From Falsochrobactrum shanghaiense (GTDB lineage: Bacteria > Pseudomonadota > Alphaproteobacteria > Rhizobiales > Rhizobiaceae): a stretch of 64,000 bases of DNA. Below are positions 1 to 9,376 of this stretch, one piece after another. The stretch lies in assembly GCF_003149535.1 (NCBI RefSeq), contig NZ_QGDB01000004.1, positions 250,501 through 314,500 of the forward strand, read 5' to 3'. Under the pieces are notes generated by a model. The model had not been told where the DNA came from. It saw only the letters and a list, made by a program, of their open reading frames with translations, and did not search any database. The position numbers and the translations under genes are program-made. Position 1 is the stretch's first letter, and every line of letters begins with the position of its first letter.

Positions 1-1
1 G

Positions 2-1075
2 CTTTATAATGACGCCGATATTCTGATCCTCGATGAACCGACCGCCGTTCTCACCACGCAGGAAGCCGAAGGGCTGTTCGCGACGCTGAAGGAAATGGCG
101 CGGCAGGGGCTTTCGCTCATCTTCATTTCGCACAAGCTGCATGAAGTCATGTCGGCGGCGGACCGCATCGTCGTGCTGCGCGGCGGCAGGCTGGTGGCGG
201 AGCGAAAAGCGCATGAAACCTCCAAGGAGGAACTGGCCGAACTCATGGTCGGACGCCGCGTATCGCGCCCCGCACGCGCCGCAGCAATGCCAGGGGAAAT
301 CCTGCTCGAAGGCCGCAACGTTACCCTTATCGAAGAGGGTATCGCCCGACTGTCCGAGCTCAATTTTCACGTTCGCGCAGGCGAGACGCTGGGTATTATC
401 GGGGTTTCCGGCAATGGGCAGGCAGCGCTTGGGCGTCTTGTTTCCGGCCTGAGCCAGCCTGCCAGCGGAGCGCTATCCCTGTTCGGGCAGGAAGTCGCGC
501 AATTCGACCCACGCCGCTTCGTAGCCCAAGGGGTTGGGCGCATCCCCGAAGACCGCAATGCGGAAGGCACGATCGGCGATCTGACATTATGGGAAAATGC
601 CGTACTGGAGCGCATACGCGACCCGCAATTTTCCAATGGCCTGCTGGTCAATCGAAATGCAGCCCGCGAATTTACCGATCGTATCATCAAGGGTTTCGAT
701 GTGCGCGGCGGCACGCCCGACAGCCGCATCCGCCTGCTTTCGGGCGGCAATATGCAAAAGCTCATTTTAGGCCGCAATCTTGAAACCGCACCGCATATTC
801 TGATTGCCGCGCAGCCCACGCGCGGTCTTGATGAGGGGGCGGTCGCAGCCATCCACCAGCGAATATTGGAGGCGCGCGCCAAAGGAACGGCGGTCCTTCT
901 CATTTCCGAAGATCTCGATGAAATCATCGGCCTTGCCGACCGGGTGCAGGCCATCGTCAAAGGCCGCCTGTCGCCGCCCATCGATGCGGAAATGGCAAAC
1001 GCGCAAAGGCTGGGGCTGATGATGGCTGGTGAGTGGCAAGGAGCTGAATTAAATGACGCGAAAGGGCTGAATTGA
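2..1075 (+). CDS. ABC importer ATPase, nucleoside/sugar type (5' truncated)
   Basis: Partial gene: the frame is open from base 2, so the N-terminus with the first Walker A lies outside the window. What remains starts at the Walker B of the first ATPase domain (LILDEPTAVLT) and its switch His (FISHKLHE). A complete second domain follows, with a degenerate P-loop (GVSGNGQ), a signature (LLSGGNMQK) and a Walker-B-like stretch (ILIAAQPTRGLD). Tandem domains with a weak second site are the pattern of sugar and nucleoside (BmpA-type) ATPases. The stop overlaps the start of the next permease gene, so this is an operon. A substrate-binding protein gene would be expected upstream. Nucleoside rather than sugar is inferred from the two dissimilar permeases; the substrate is not proven. 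Confidence 0.88.
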   Translation, partial: LYNDADILILDEPTAVLTTQEAEGLFATLKEMARQGLSLIFISHKLHEVMSAADRIVVLRGGRLVAERKAHETSKEELAELMVGRRVSRPARAAAMPGEILLEGRNVTLIEEGIARLSELNFHVRAGETLGIIGVSGNGQAALGRLVSGLSQPASGALSLFGQEVAQFDPRRFVAQGVGRIPEDRNAEGTIGDLTLWENAVLERIRDPQFSNGLLVNRNAAREFTDRIIKGFDVRGGTPDSRIRLLSGGNMQKLILGRNLETAPHILIAAQPTRGLDEGAVAAIHQRILEARAKGTAVLLISEDLDEIIGLADRVQAIVKGRLSPPIDAEMANAQRLGLMMAGEWQGAELNDAKGLN

Positions 1076-2118
1076 TGCGCATCGAACGACGCGAAACAAG
1101 GCCCGTGATTTTGGTGACGACAGCGCCGGTCATCGCCGTTCTGACTGCTTTCGTCCTCGCCGGATTGCTGATTGCGAGCGCTGGCGCGCCGGTTTTCGAA
1201 TCCTTCCGCCAGATCGCTATCGGCGCTTTCGGCAACCGCCTTTCGATCAGCGAAACGCTGACCCGCGCGACACCTTTGATGTTGACCGGACTTGCCGCTG
1301 CCGTTGCCTTCCGCTCGCGGCTGTGGAATATCGGGGCCGAGGGACAACTCTATATGGGTGCGCTCGCGGTCGTGGCTGTGGGTATGCAATTGCAACTCCC
1401 CACCCCCCTGCTGATCCCGATGCTGCTTCTTGCCGGTGCTGTTGCGGGAATGGTGTTCCTGCTCATCCCGCTTGGGCTGCGCTTGCGTTTCGGTGTCGAT
1501 GAAGTGGTCACGACCCTGCTGTTGAATTTCGTCGCCGTGCTGTTCGTCTCAATGATGATCGAAGGGCCGATGAAAGACCCGCTGGCCTTCGGCTGGCCGC
1601 AATCAGAACCCGTGCCCGATGCCGCTGTGCTGCCCAAGATCATGTCAGGCATGCGCCTGCATATCGGCCTGCTGATCGCTATCGCGCTGGCCATCATTCT
1701 CTCCTATGTGCAAAAATATACGGTGTTCGGCCTCGAAACGAAAGCTGCGGGGCTTAACCCTCAAGCGGCCCGTTTTGCGGGCATTCCGCTGGGGCGCACC
1801 TTGATCAAGGTTGCCTGCATCTCCGGTGGTCTGGCCGGTCTTGCGGGCGCAGTGCAGGTGATGGGCGTCAAAGGCTATGTCACCACCGATCTGTCGCCCG
1901 GTTTCGGCTATTCGGGCATCATTGTTGCCATGCTCGCCAATCTCAATCCGATTGGTGCAATCTTCTCCGCGCTTTTTGCCGCCGCCATGTTTGTCGGCGC
2001 TGACGGCATGAGCCGCGCCATCGGTATTCCCTCTTTCATCGCCGATGTCACCGTGGCGCTGTCACTTCTCACCATGCTGGTCGCGCTGTTCTTCACCCAA
2101 TACAGGATCGCCCGATGA
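1075..2118 (+). CDS. ABC importer permease 1, nucleoside/sugar type
   Basis: Inner-membrane permease of the BPD_transp_2 family, about 347 residues with many hydrophobic segments. The motif NIGAEGQLYMGAL near residue 85 is typical of YufP/NupP-like nucleoside permeases. The ATG at 1075 overlaps the upstream TGA by one base, implying translational coupling; a TTG one codon upstream is the alternative start. It pairs with the following permease to form the channel energised by the upstream ATPase. Substrate identity is inferred from family resemblance only. Confidence 0.88.
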   Translation: MRIERRETRPVILVTTAPVIAVLTAFVLAGLLIASAGAPVFESFRQIAIGAFGNRLSISETLTRATPLMLTGLAAAVAFRSRLWNIGAEGQLYMGALAVVAVGMQLQLPTPLLIPMLLLAGAVAGMVFLLIPLGLRLRFGVDEVVTTLLLNFVAVLFVSMMIEGPMKDPLAFGWPQSEPVPDAAVLPKIMSGMRLHIGLLIAIALAIILSYVQKYTVFGLETKAAGLNPQAARFAGIPLGRTLIKVACISGGLAGLAGAVQVMGVKGYVTTDLSPGFGYSGIIVAMLANLNPIGAIFSALFAAAMFVGADGMSRAIGIPSFIADVTVALSLLTMLVALFFTQYRIAR

Positions 2119-3059
2119 ACGAATTGATGGATATTCTGCTCTCGGCGGGCCTATGGGTTTCGGTTCTGCGCATTGCAACACCGCTGATTTTCGGCACACT
2201 TGGCGCGCTTTTTTGCGAACGGGCGGGCGTGCTCAATCTCGGCATCGAAGGCATCATGACCTTCGGCGCGATGATCGGCTGGCTGACCGTCTATAACGGC
2301 GCTGATTTGTGGGTGGGCGTGCTGGCGGCGGCGGCATCGGGCGCGCTGTTTGGCCTGCTCCATGCCGCCCTCACCGTTCCGCTCGGCCTGTCGCAGCATG
2401 TGGTGGGGCTTGGCATCACGCTTCTTGCATCGAGCCTCTCCTATTTTCTGTTCCGCCTTCTGGTGCCGCTATCCTCGACGCCGCCGACCATCGTGCCGTT
2501 TCAGCCGGTCAATCCGTCATGGCTTGCGGAGATTCCCTTTATCGGGCAGGTACTGGGAACGCAGACAGCGCTGACATGGATTGCAATTCCGCTTGCCCTT
2601 TTGCTTGGGTATATGTTGTTTCGCACACCGCTCGGCCTTGCCATCCGCATGACCGGCGAAAACCCGCATGCCGCCGAAGCGCAGGGCGTCAACCCGATCC
2701 GGGTGCGCATCTTCACCATCATGTTCGGCAGTGCGCTGATGGCGGTCGGCGGGGCGTTTCTTACGCTTTCAGCCTTCAACAGTTTCTTCCCGACCATGAT
2801 GCAGGGGCGCGGCTGGGTTTGTATCGCGCTGGTGGTCTTTGCCTCATGGCGACCAGCGCGTGCGCTTTTCGGCGCATTGCTGTTTGCTCTTTTCGACGCG
2901 TTCCAGCTTCGTCTGCAAACCGTCTATGGCAAGGCGGTGCCCTATCAGCTTTTCCTGATGATCCCCTATATCATGTCGATTGTGGCGCTGGCCGTCATGG
3001 CGCGGCGAGCGCGCGTTCCGCAGGCGCTCATGCAGCCCTACAGGCGTGGCGAACGCTAA
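2115..3059 (+). CDS. ABC importer permease 2, nucleoside/sugar type
   Basis: Second inner-membrane permease of the importer, 314 residues, BPD_transp_2 family. It carries the hallmark ERAGVLNLGIEGIMTFGA near residue 30, shared by YufQ/NupQ-like permeases. Its ATG overlaps the stop of the previous gene (ATGA), so the ATPase and both permeases are coupled. The stop codon runs directly into a Bru-RS-type dispersed repeat, followed by a strong hairpin terminator. The gene is convergent with typA. Confidence 0.88.
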   Translation: MNELMDILLSAGLWVSVLRIATPLIFGTLGALFCERAGVLNLGIEGIMTFGAMIGWLTVYNGADLWVGVLAAAASGALFGLLHAALTVPLGLSQHVVGLGITLLASSLSYFLFRLLVPLSSTPPTIVPFQPVNPSWLAEIPFIGQVLGTQTALTWIAIPLALLLGYMLFRTPLGLAIRMTGENPHAAEAQGVNPIRVRIFTIMFGSALMAVGGAFLTLSAFNSFFPTMMQGRGWVCIALVVFASWRPARALFGALLFALFDAFQLRLQTVYGKAVPYQLFLMIPYIMSIVALAVMARRARVPQALMQPYRRGER

Positions 3060-3159
3060 AGCGCGTCGCGATCTTTCAGATTCACTCCTTGCGCTTCAAG
3101 TTGTTGTTTTTACGCATGTCGTTATCCCGAAACCGGTTCCCACTTTCGGGCGACATGCT
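3058..3159. repeat. Bru-RS-type dispersed palindromic repeat
   Basis: About 100 bp that begins at the stop of the permease gene. It is closely similar to the copy at 16274-16374: both share the opening AAAGCGCGTCGCGATC and a GCATnn...CCGAAAnCCG...ACTTTnCGG core. The 3' half is an imperfect inverted repeat. This is the size and layout of Bru-RS repeats known from Brucella and Ochrobactrum; assignment is by pattern recognition. Confidence 0.65.
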
Positions 3160-3173
3160 CTAACCCACAAAAG

Positions 3174-3203
3174 AAACGGCGCCCGAAGGCGCCGTTTTAT
3201 TTT
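3174..3203. terminator. Rho-independent terminator of the ABC operon
   Basis: A hairpin with arms AACGGCGCC / GGCGCCGTT is followed by TTATTTT. It lies about 115 bases after the permease stop, between convergent genes, and could act in both directions. Confidence 0.75.
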
Positions 3204-3306
3204 AGAGTGGTTCCTGTTTATACGAAATCGCCGGAACCACTCTAAGCTTTTATTTATCGCATTATCCGACGCAAAACCGCTTCACACTTTTGCTGGAAAT
3301 GCTCTG
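3204..3306. repeat. Inverted repeat plus second Bru-RS-like unit
   Basis: Perfect 11-bp arms AGAGTGGTTCC / GGAACCACTCT (3204-3214, 3233-3243) are followed by a stretch ending CTTCACACTTTTGCTGGAAATGC. That stretch resembles the core of the repeats at 9080, 16274 and 59468. It reaches almost to the typA stop codon. Confidence 0.5.
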
Positions 3307-3308
3307 AT

Positions 3309-5132
3309 TTATGCCGCGTTGGAGCGGGACTTTTCGAAGCGCTTGCGGTCGTTCGGGTCGAGGTAGAGCTTGCGCAGGCGGATCGACTTGGGCGTCACTT
3401 CCATCAGTTCATCGTCCTGAATCCACGACAGCGCACGCTCCAGCGTCATGCGGATCGGCGGCGTCAGCTTGACTGCCTCATCCTTGCCGGATGCGCGCAT
3501 ATTCGTCAGCTTCTTGCCTTTGAGAACGTTCACTTCCAGATCGTTATCACGGGTATGAATGCCAACGATCATGCCCTGATAGACCTTCGTGCCCGCGTCG
3601 ATGATCATCGGGCCGCGATCTTCCAGATTGAACATGGCGTAAGCGACCGCCTCGCCCTGATCGTTGGAAATCAGCACGCCATTGTTGCGTCCGCCGATCT
3701 CGCCCTTATGCGGCTGATATTCGTGGAACAGGCGGTTCATGATCGCGGTTCCGCGCGTATCGGTCATCAGTTCGGACTGATAGCCGATCAGGCCGCGCGT
3801 CGGTGCATAAAACACCAGACGAACCCGGTTGCCGCCGGACGGACGCAACTCAACCATTTCTGCCTTGCGTTCAGACATTTTCTGAACAACGGTGCCGGAA
3901 TATTCTTCATCGACGTCGATGACGACTTCTTCAACGGGCTCAAGCATCGTGCCGTCTTCAGCTTTCTGCAACACGACGCGCGGACGCGAAATGCTAAGCT
4001 CAAAGCCTTCGCGGCGCATGTTTTCGATCAGAACCGCAAGCTGCAATTCACCGCGACCGGAAACATAGAACGAATCCTTGTCTTCCGATTCCTCGATCTT
4101 GAGGGCAACCGAGCCTTCCGCTTCCTTGAGCAGCCGATCACGAATGACGCGGCTCGTCACCTTATCGCCTTCCGTGCCAGCCAGCGGGCTGTCATTGACG
4201 ATAAAGGACATGGTCACGGTCGGCGGATCGATCGGCTGCGCCTTCATCGGCACATTGATCGAAGGATCACAGAACGTATCGGCAACAGTGCCTTTGGAAA
4301 GACCGGCAATGGCAACAATGTCGCCTGCCATGCCTTCTTCAATCGCTGTACGCTCCAGACCACGGAAAGCAAGAATCTTGGAAACACGGCCGGTTTCAAG
4401 CACTTTGCCTTCCTGATTGAGAACCTTGACAGCCTGGTTCGGCTTCAATGTGCCCGAATGAATACGACCAGTGATAACGCGACCGAGGAACGGATCGGCT
4501 TCCAGAATGGTGCCGATCATCGAGAACGGGCCTTCGGCAACGGTCGGTGCCGGAACATGCTTGATGATCAGCTCAAAAAGCGGAGCCAGCCCGCGATCGG
4601 ACGGGCCTTCGGGATTTTCGGCCATCCAGCCGTTGCGGCCCGAACCATAAAGGATGGGGAAGTCGAGCTGTTCGTCATTGGCATCGAGCGCTGCGAACAT
4701 ATCAAAGACTTCGTTGACCACTTCCTGATGACGCGCATCGGCGCGGTCAATCTTGTTGATGGCCACGATGGGGCGCAGGCCGAGCTTGAGCGCCTTGCCG
4801 ACGACGAATTTCGTCTGCGGCATCGGCCCTTCGGCGGAGTCGACGAGAACGACAACGCCGTCGACCATGCTCAGGATACGCTCGACCTCACCGCCGAAAT
4901 CGGCGTGACCCGGCGTATCCACGATATTGATACGCGTATCTTTCCAGACCGCCGATGTCGCCTTGGCCAGAATCGTGATGCCGCGTTCACGTTCGATGTC
5001 ACCCGAATCCATCATGCGTTCAGCAACGCGCTGGTTCTCACGGAACGAACCGCCTTGTTTGAGGAGTTCATCGACCAATGTGGTTTTGCCATGATCGACG
5101 TGTGCGATAATGGCGATATTACGCAATTCCAT
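3309..5132 (-). CDS. typA: Translational GTPase TypA/BipA
   Basis: Ribosome-associated GTPase of the translation-factor superfamily, 607 residues, the usual full length. The N-terminal G domain shows G1 [12 protein letters not shown] near residue 10, G3 [12 protein letters not shown] near 73 and G4 NKID near 127. The EF-Tu domain II, EF-G-like domains and the TypA-specific C-terminus follow ([16 protein letters not shown] near the end). TypA acts in ribosome assembly and stress adaptation and is normally encoded once per genome, so its presence argues that this replicon carries core genes. It is monocistronic, with about 190 bases to mgtE upstream. Confidence 0.97.
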   Translation of the reverse strand: MELRNIAIIAHVDHGKTTLVDELLKQGGSFRENQRVAERMMDSGDIERERGITILAKATSAVWKDTRINIVDTPGHADFGGEVERILSMVDGVVVLVDSAEGPMPQTKFVVGKALKLGLRPIVAINKIDRADARHQEVVNEVFDMFAALDANDEQLDFPILYGSGRNGWMAENPEGPSDRGLAPLFELIIKHVPAPTVAEGPFSMIGTILEADPFLGRVITGRIHSGTLKPNQAVKVLNQEGKVLETGRVSKILAFRGLERTAIEEGMAGDIVAIAGLSKGTVADTFCDPSINVPMKAQPIDPPTVTMSFIVNDSPLAGTEGDKVTSRVIRDRLLKEAEGSVALKIEESEDKDSFYVSGRGELQLAVLIENMRREGFELSISRPRVVLQKAEDGTMLEPVEEVVIDVDEEYSGTVVQKMSERKAEMVELRPSGGNRVRLVFYAPTRGLIGYQSELMTDTRGTAIMNRLFHEYQPHKGEIGGRNNGVLISNDQGEAVAYAMFNLEDRGPMIIDAGTKVYQGMIVGIHTRDNDLEVNVLKGKKLTNMRASGKDEAVKLTPPIRMTLERALSWIQDDELMEVTPKSIRLRKLYLDPNDRKRFEKSRSNAA

Positions 5133-5319
5133 ATCAGGATCACTTCTGTATGAGTTGGGAGCCGCGCCTGTGTGTTCGCGCGGAAAAGCAATGCGGCGCT
5201 CTTACAGGTTTTTTTGCCTTTTAGAAAGGGGCAGCGTCAAACCGCCCCTTATTTCTATGGCAAATAGCCTGTTAATGGCGTTTTATCCTGTCAATCTGAC
5301 AGTTTTTTGTCAGATCCGC

Positions 5320-6705
5320 CTATAAGAGCGTTCCAGACAGGATCAGCATCGCCACGCTGAAATAAATCACCAGTCCGGTGACATCAACCAGCGTCGCAAC
5401 AAATGGTGCGGATGCGCTTGCCGGGTCGAAGCCCAGCCTTTGCAGGATGAAAGGCAGCATCGATCCCGTAACCGAGCCGAAAGTGACGATACAGACCAGC
5501 GCCATGCCGATAGTTGCCGCAACGAGCACCCAGTGCTCGCCATAATCGTAAATGCCCAGCACCTGCCAGGCAAAGATACGGATTACGCCGATCAGGCCAA
5601 GAAAACTGCCCAGCACGAGACCAGAGGGCACTTCACGCAGCGCGACACGCCACCAGTCCCTGAGCTTTACTTCCTGCAAGGCGAGCGCGCGGATGATCAG
5701 CGATGTCGCCTGCGAGCCGGAGTTGCCGCCCGAAGACATGATCAGCGGAATGAACAAGGTCAGCACCAGCGCCTTTTCGAGCTGTAGTTCGAAATGCTGC
5801 ATGGCGCTCGCGGTCAGCATTTCGCCGAGGAAAAGAATACCCAGCCAGCCCGCGCGCTTCCTGATCATCTCGCCAAAGCCGATGCGCATATAAGGCTTGT
5901 CGAGTGCTTCCATACCGCCGAAACGATAGGCATCCTCACTGGCTTCCTCGGTCATGGCGTCGAGCACATCGTCAACGGTCACGATACCGATAAGGTGCCG
6001 GTTGCTGTCCACCACCGGAACCGCCAGCAGGTCGTGCTTGCGAAACAGCCGCGCAACATCCTCGCGGCTCGTCTGCGCCGAAATGGTGATCGGCTCATCG
6101 TCGCGCGCAATCGACAGGATCGGCTCGGACGGCTCACGGATGATCAGGCGGCGCAGGCTTACCACGCCCAGCAGAACCCGGGTCTTGGGATCGAGCACAT
6201 AGATGGCATAGACCGTCTCGCGCGTGCGTTCCACCTTGCGGATATGCTCAAGCGTCTGGCCGACATTCCAGTTCGAGGGCACGGCGATGAATTCGATGGT
6301 CATGAGGCTACCGGCCGTATTTGGCGGGTAGTCCATGAGTTTTTTCAGCGCTGTGCGGGTTTCGGGCGCCAGCAGCGGAAACAGATAGGCGCGCTGTTCG
6401 TCGTCCATTTCCTGGAAAACGTCGGTAGCGCGGTCGGCCGACATGCCGTCCAGCAATTTGCAGGCAAGGTCGGGGGAAAGGGTCGTGATGATTTCGGCTG
6501 CATGTTCCAGTTCGGGCTGGTCAAGCAGACGAACCGCATCATCATGCGAGAGCTGGCCGATAACAGCGATTGCATCATCGGCATCCAGTTCATTGACGAT
6601 CTCGACTGCATCGCCGGTGCGAATATCAGCGAGACGGCTTGCAATCGCAGCCGCAGGGAGATTGGCCACATCAAGAACTTCCGGGGAGAAGTCGGTGTTG
6701 GTCAT
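5320..6705 (-). CDS. mgtE: Magnesium transporter MgtE
   Basis: Mg2+ channel of the inner membrane, 461 residues. Order: a cytoplasmic MgtE N-domain (about 15-130), two CBS domains (about 140-265) that sense intracellular Mg2+, and a five-helix pore domain (about 285-460). The pore carries the conserved SGGNSGSQATS. The ATG at 6705 was chosen because the family aligns from there; an 18-codon upstream extension is open but looks non-conserved. The gene is divergent from the M3 peptidase with about 320 bases between; no riboswitch was recognised there. Confidence 0.95.
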   Translation of the reverse strand: MTNTDFSPEVLDVANLPAAAIASRLADIRTGDAVEIVNELDADDAIAVIGQLSHDDAVRLLDQPELEHAAEIITTLSPDLACKLLDGMSADRATDVFQEMDDEQRAYLFPLLAPETRTALKKLMDYPPNTAGSLMTIEFIAVPSNWNVGQTLEHIRKVERTRETVYAIYVLDPKTRVLLGVVSLRRLIIREPSEPILSIARDDEPITISAQTSREDVARLFRKHDLLAVPVVDSNRHLIGIVTVDDVLDAMTEEASEDAYRFGGMEALDKPYMRIGFGEMIRKRAGWLGILFLGEMLTASAMQHFELQLEKALVLTLFIPLIMSSGGNSGSQATSLIIRALALQEVKLRDWWRVALREVPSGLVLGSFLGLIGVIRIFAWQVLGIYDYGEHWVLVAATIGMALVCIVTFGSVTGSMLPFILQRLGFDPASASAPFVATLVDVTGLVIYFSVAMLILSGTLL

Positions 6706-7029
6706 AGGCTTGCCTTTCTGTCGATCCGCCGTCGAAGGCAGACCGTGCAAACCGACCACAAGCGGTCAGATCACGATTTGCCTTGACGGCTGAAACAATC
6801 GACTATGACTGTCGCTTGGCATAAGAAGTTGAAACTCCGGTTGAAGATTGCAGTTGCGGCAAAATCCGGCTGCGGGGTTGATGTGCGCTGGCTGGTCCTC
6901 AAAGTCAACCCCCGGCCATAGCAGGCATCAATTTTTTTGCCCTCAGAACACGAAGCAATTCTCATACCCTTGCCCGTCGGGCGCTGAAATCCTAAGTCTG
7001 GAGCAATGATATTCCAGCGGAGTTTGCGC
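6706..7029. other. Intergenic region between mgtE and the M3 peptidase gene
   Basis: About 320 bases between divergent genes. It must hold both promoters. No convincing -35/-10 pair, riboswitch or RNA gene was found by eye, and small frames in it have no coding signature. Confidence 0.4.
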
Positions 7030-9099
7030 ATGCCCGAAAAACCTTCCTGTAATCACGCCCTGACCGAATGGAACGGACCGCTCGGCCTGCCGGATTTCAC
7101 CAAATTCAAGGATACGGATTTCGGCCCCGCCTTCGATGCGGCGCTGGCGCAGGATCTGGCGGAAGTCGAGGCAATCGCACAGACGACAAGCGAACCGACC
7201 ATCAACAATACATTGAAAAGCCTGCAGCTTTCAGGAAAGGCGCTCGACCGCCTGTCCTCGGTTTTCTGGCTGCGTGCAGGCGCGCATACCAATGAGGCCA
7301 TTCAGGCGCTGGAGCGCGAAATCGCGCCCAAACTTTCGCGGCATTATTCGCGCGTCGTGATGGACCCGGCGCTTTTTGCCCGCATCGATGCGCTTTACGA
7401 AAACCGCGATATGCTCGATCTCGATCATGAGACGAAGCGGGTGCTGGAAAAGACATGGAAAGGCTTTGTCCGCTCCGGCGCAAAACTCGATGAGACCGGA
7501 AAGGCGGAACTTGCAGCCATCAACGAAAAGCTCGCCGGGCTGGGGGCGCGCTTTGGCCAGAACGTGCTCAAGGATGAAGCAGGCTGGGCGCTTTTCATCA
7601 CCGATGAGGCGGAACTTGCCGGATTGCCGGATTTTCTGCGTGCTGCCATGCGCAGCGCCGCTGCACAACGCGGCCAGCCCGATGCCTATGCGGTCACGCT
7701 CTCGCGTTCCATCGTTGAGCCTTTCCTCGCATTCTCGGAAAATCGCAATCTGCGCGAACGCGCTTTTCAGGCATGGGCAAAACGCGGCGAGAATGGCGGC
7801 GAGACCGACAATCGCGAGATTGTGCGCGAAATGGTCGAATTGCGCGAGCGCAAAGCGCATCTGCTGGGCTATGCCAATTTTGCCGCCTATAAGCTCGACG
7901 ACACCATGGCCAAAACGCCCAAGGCCGTAATGGAATTGCTGGAGCCGGTCTGGGACAAGGCCCGCGCGAAGGCTGCGGAGGAAGAAGCCGAGCTTGAACG
8001 GCTGATCATAGCCGAAGGCGGCAATCACAAGGTCGCGCCATGGGACTGGCGTTTTTATGCCGAAAAACTGCGCTCGGAACGCTTCGCTTTCGATGAGGCG
8101 GAACTAAAGCCCTATCTGCAACTTGAAAAGATCATTGAAGCCGCCTTCGATGTGGCCAACCGCCTGTTCGGCATCCGCTTTGAAGAGCAAAAGGGCATCA
8201 CAGCCTGGCACCCCGATGTGCTTGTATTTCAGGTTTTCAATGAAGATGGCAGCAAGCGCGGCCTGTTTCTGGGGGATTATTTCGCCCGCACGTCGAAACG
8301 CTCGGGCGCATGGATGAGTTCGCTGCAATCGGGTCATAAGCTCGATGGCGGGCAACAGCCGATCATCTATAATGTGATGAATTTCGCCAAGCCCGCAGCC
8401 GGCGAACCGGCGCTGCTCTCGCTCGATGATGCGCGCACGCTGTTTCACGAATTCGGCCATGCGCTGCATGGTTTGCTTTCGGACATCACATGGCCTGCCG
8501 TCGCGGGAACCGCCGTTTCGCGCGATTTCGTGGAATTGCCGTCACAACTTTATGAACACTGGCTGACCGTGCCGGAAGTGCTCGAAAAATATGCCGTGCA
8601 TTATCGCAGCGGCGAAGCAATGCCGAAAGCGCTGCTCGACAAGGTGCTGGCGGCGCAGACCTTCAATGCCGGTTTCAACACGGTGGAATTCACCGCGTCC
8701 GCGCTGGTCGACATGGCCTTCCATACCGGCAAGGAGAAGATCGCCGATCCACTCGCCTTTGAAGCGGCGACGCTGCAAAAGCTTTCCATGCCCGATGCCA
8801 TCATCATGCGCCACCGCACGCCGCATTTCACCCATGTCTTCTCGGGTGATGGTTATTCAGCCGGCTATTATTCCTATATGTGGTCGGAAGTGCTCGATGC
8901 CGATGCTTTCGCGGCCTTCGAGGAGACGGGCGACGCGTTCAATCCGGAACTGGCTGCAAAGCTGCGCCAGTATATTTATGCCGCTGGCGGCAGCCGCGAC
9001 CCGGAAGAGCTTTACAAGGCGTTTCGTGGTAAGATGCCGACACCCGACGCGATGATCGAAAAGCGCGGGTTGAGTGAGAGCACATCCCGAAAAGTGTGA
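7030..9099 (+). CDS. M3-family oligopeptidase (PrlC/Dcp-like)
   Basis: Cytoplasmic zinc metallopeptidase of 689 residues that degrades short peptides. The zinc motif HEFGH lies near residue 473 (LFHEFGHALHGLLSD), and the third ligand Glu is expected in FVELPSQ near 502. The length fits oligopeptidase A / dipeptidyl carboxypeptidase. The ATG at 7030 follows AGCGGAG by seven bases; an in-frame ATG at 7006 behind TGGAG is an alternative. The last codons (SESTSRKV) lie inside a dispersed repeat that covers the stop, suggesting the C-terminus was extended or replaced by repeat insertion. A terminator follows at 9136. Confidence 0.93.
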   Translation: MPEKPSCNHALTEWNGPLGLPDFTKFKDTDFGPAFDAALAQDLAEVEAIAQTTSEPTINNTLKSLQLSGKALDRLSSVFWLRAGAHTNEAIQALEREIAPKLSRHYSRVVMDPALFARIDALYENRDMLDLDHETKRVLEKTWKGFVRSGAKLDETGKAELAAINEKLAGLGARFGQNVLKDEAGWALFITDEAELAGLPDFLRAAMRSAAAQRGQPDAYAVTLSRSIVEPFLAFSENRNLRERAFQAWAKRGENGGETDNREIVREMVELRERKAHLLGYANFAAYKLDDTMAKTPKAVMELLEPVWDKARAKAAEEEAELERLIIAEGGNHKVAPWDWRFYAEKLRSERFAFDEAELKPYLQLEKIIEAAFDVANRLFGIRFEEQKGITAWHPDVLVFQVFNEDGSKRGLFLGDYFARTSKRSGAWMSSLQSGHKLDGGQQPIIYNVMNFAKPAAGEPALLSLDDARTLFHEFGHALHGLLSDITWPAVAGTAVSRDFVELPSQLYEHWLTVPEVLEKYAVHYRSGEAMPKALLDKVLAAQTFNAGFNTVEFTASALVDMAFHTGKEKIADPLAFEAATLQKLSMPDAIIMRHRTPHFTHVFSGDGYSAGYYSYMWSEVLDADAFAAFEETGDAFNPELAAKLRQYIYAAGGSRDPEELYKAFRGKMPTPDAMIEKRGLSESTSRKV

Positions 9100-9122
9100 A
9101 GCGTTTTTCGGATAAGATGTGC
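9080..9122. repeat. Bru-RS-type core repeat overlapping a gene end
   Basis: GCACATCCCGAAAAGTGTG and the following bases to GATGTGC are the near-exact reverse complement of 59478-59520. The first 20 bases encode the C-terminus of the M3 peptidase. Confidence 0.6.
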
Positions 9123-9135
9123 AGCAAAAACAATG

Positions 9136-9159
9136 AAAGGCCGGGCAACCGGCCTTTTC
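9136..9159. terminator. Terminator after the M3 peptidase gene
   Basis: Hairpin AAAGGCCGG / CCGGCCTTTT with a GCAA tetraloop and a terminal T run. It lies between convergent genes and can serve both strands. Confidence 0.75.
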
Positions 9160-9169
9160 CAATTTTCGA

Positions 9170-9376
9170 TCAATATTCGCCGAGCTTGATGTCGGGCGTA
9201 TAATCCACGCCGTCCACTTCCTTCACCACCGGCTGACCACACTGCATCACGCCGGTGGCTGCATTGAAGGCATAGGTGGGCGAGCCGTAAAGCTGCCAGC
9301 CCTTGTTGAGCGCCGCCGTGACCCGATGGCAAAAGGCGGAGTCGTCGGGTCCGGTAATGAATCGATAAAGCTTCAT
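9170..9376 (-). CDS. DUF1737-domain small protein
   Basis: 68-residue protein beginning MKLYRFITGPDDSAFCHRV and ending in a YTPDIKLGEY tail. The pattern fits the DUF1737 family, whose function is unknown. The ATG overlaps the stop of the upstream CoA-lyase gene by four bases (ATGA), so the two are translationally coupled and probably share a role. It is soluble with no signal peptide. The central WQLYGSPTYAFN segment looks like a small alpha/beta fold. No function is claimed. Confidence 0.75.
   Translation of the reverse strand: MKLYRFITGPDDSAFCHRVTAALNKGWQLYGSPTYAFNAATGVMQCGQPVVKEVDGVDYTPDIKLGEY

Noticed and set aside
3555..5153. 532-codon open frame antisense to typA
   Set aside because: Shadow of a GC-rich gene; typA on the other strand has every family motif. 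The same applies to long antisense frames over mgtE, asd, serA and leuB.
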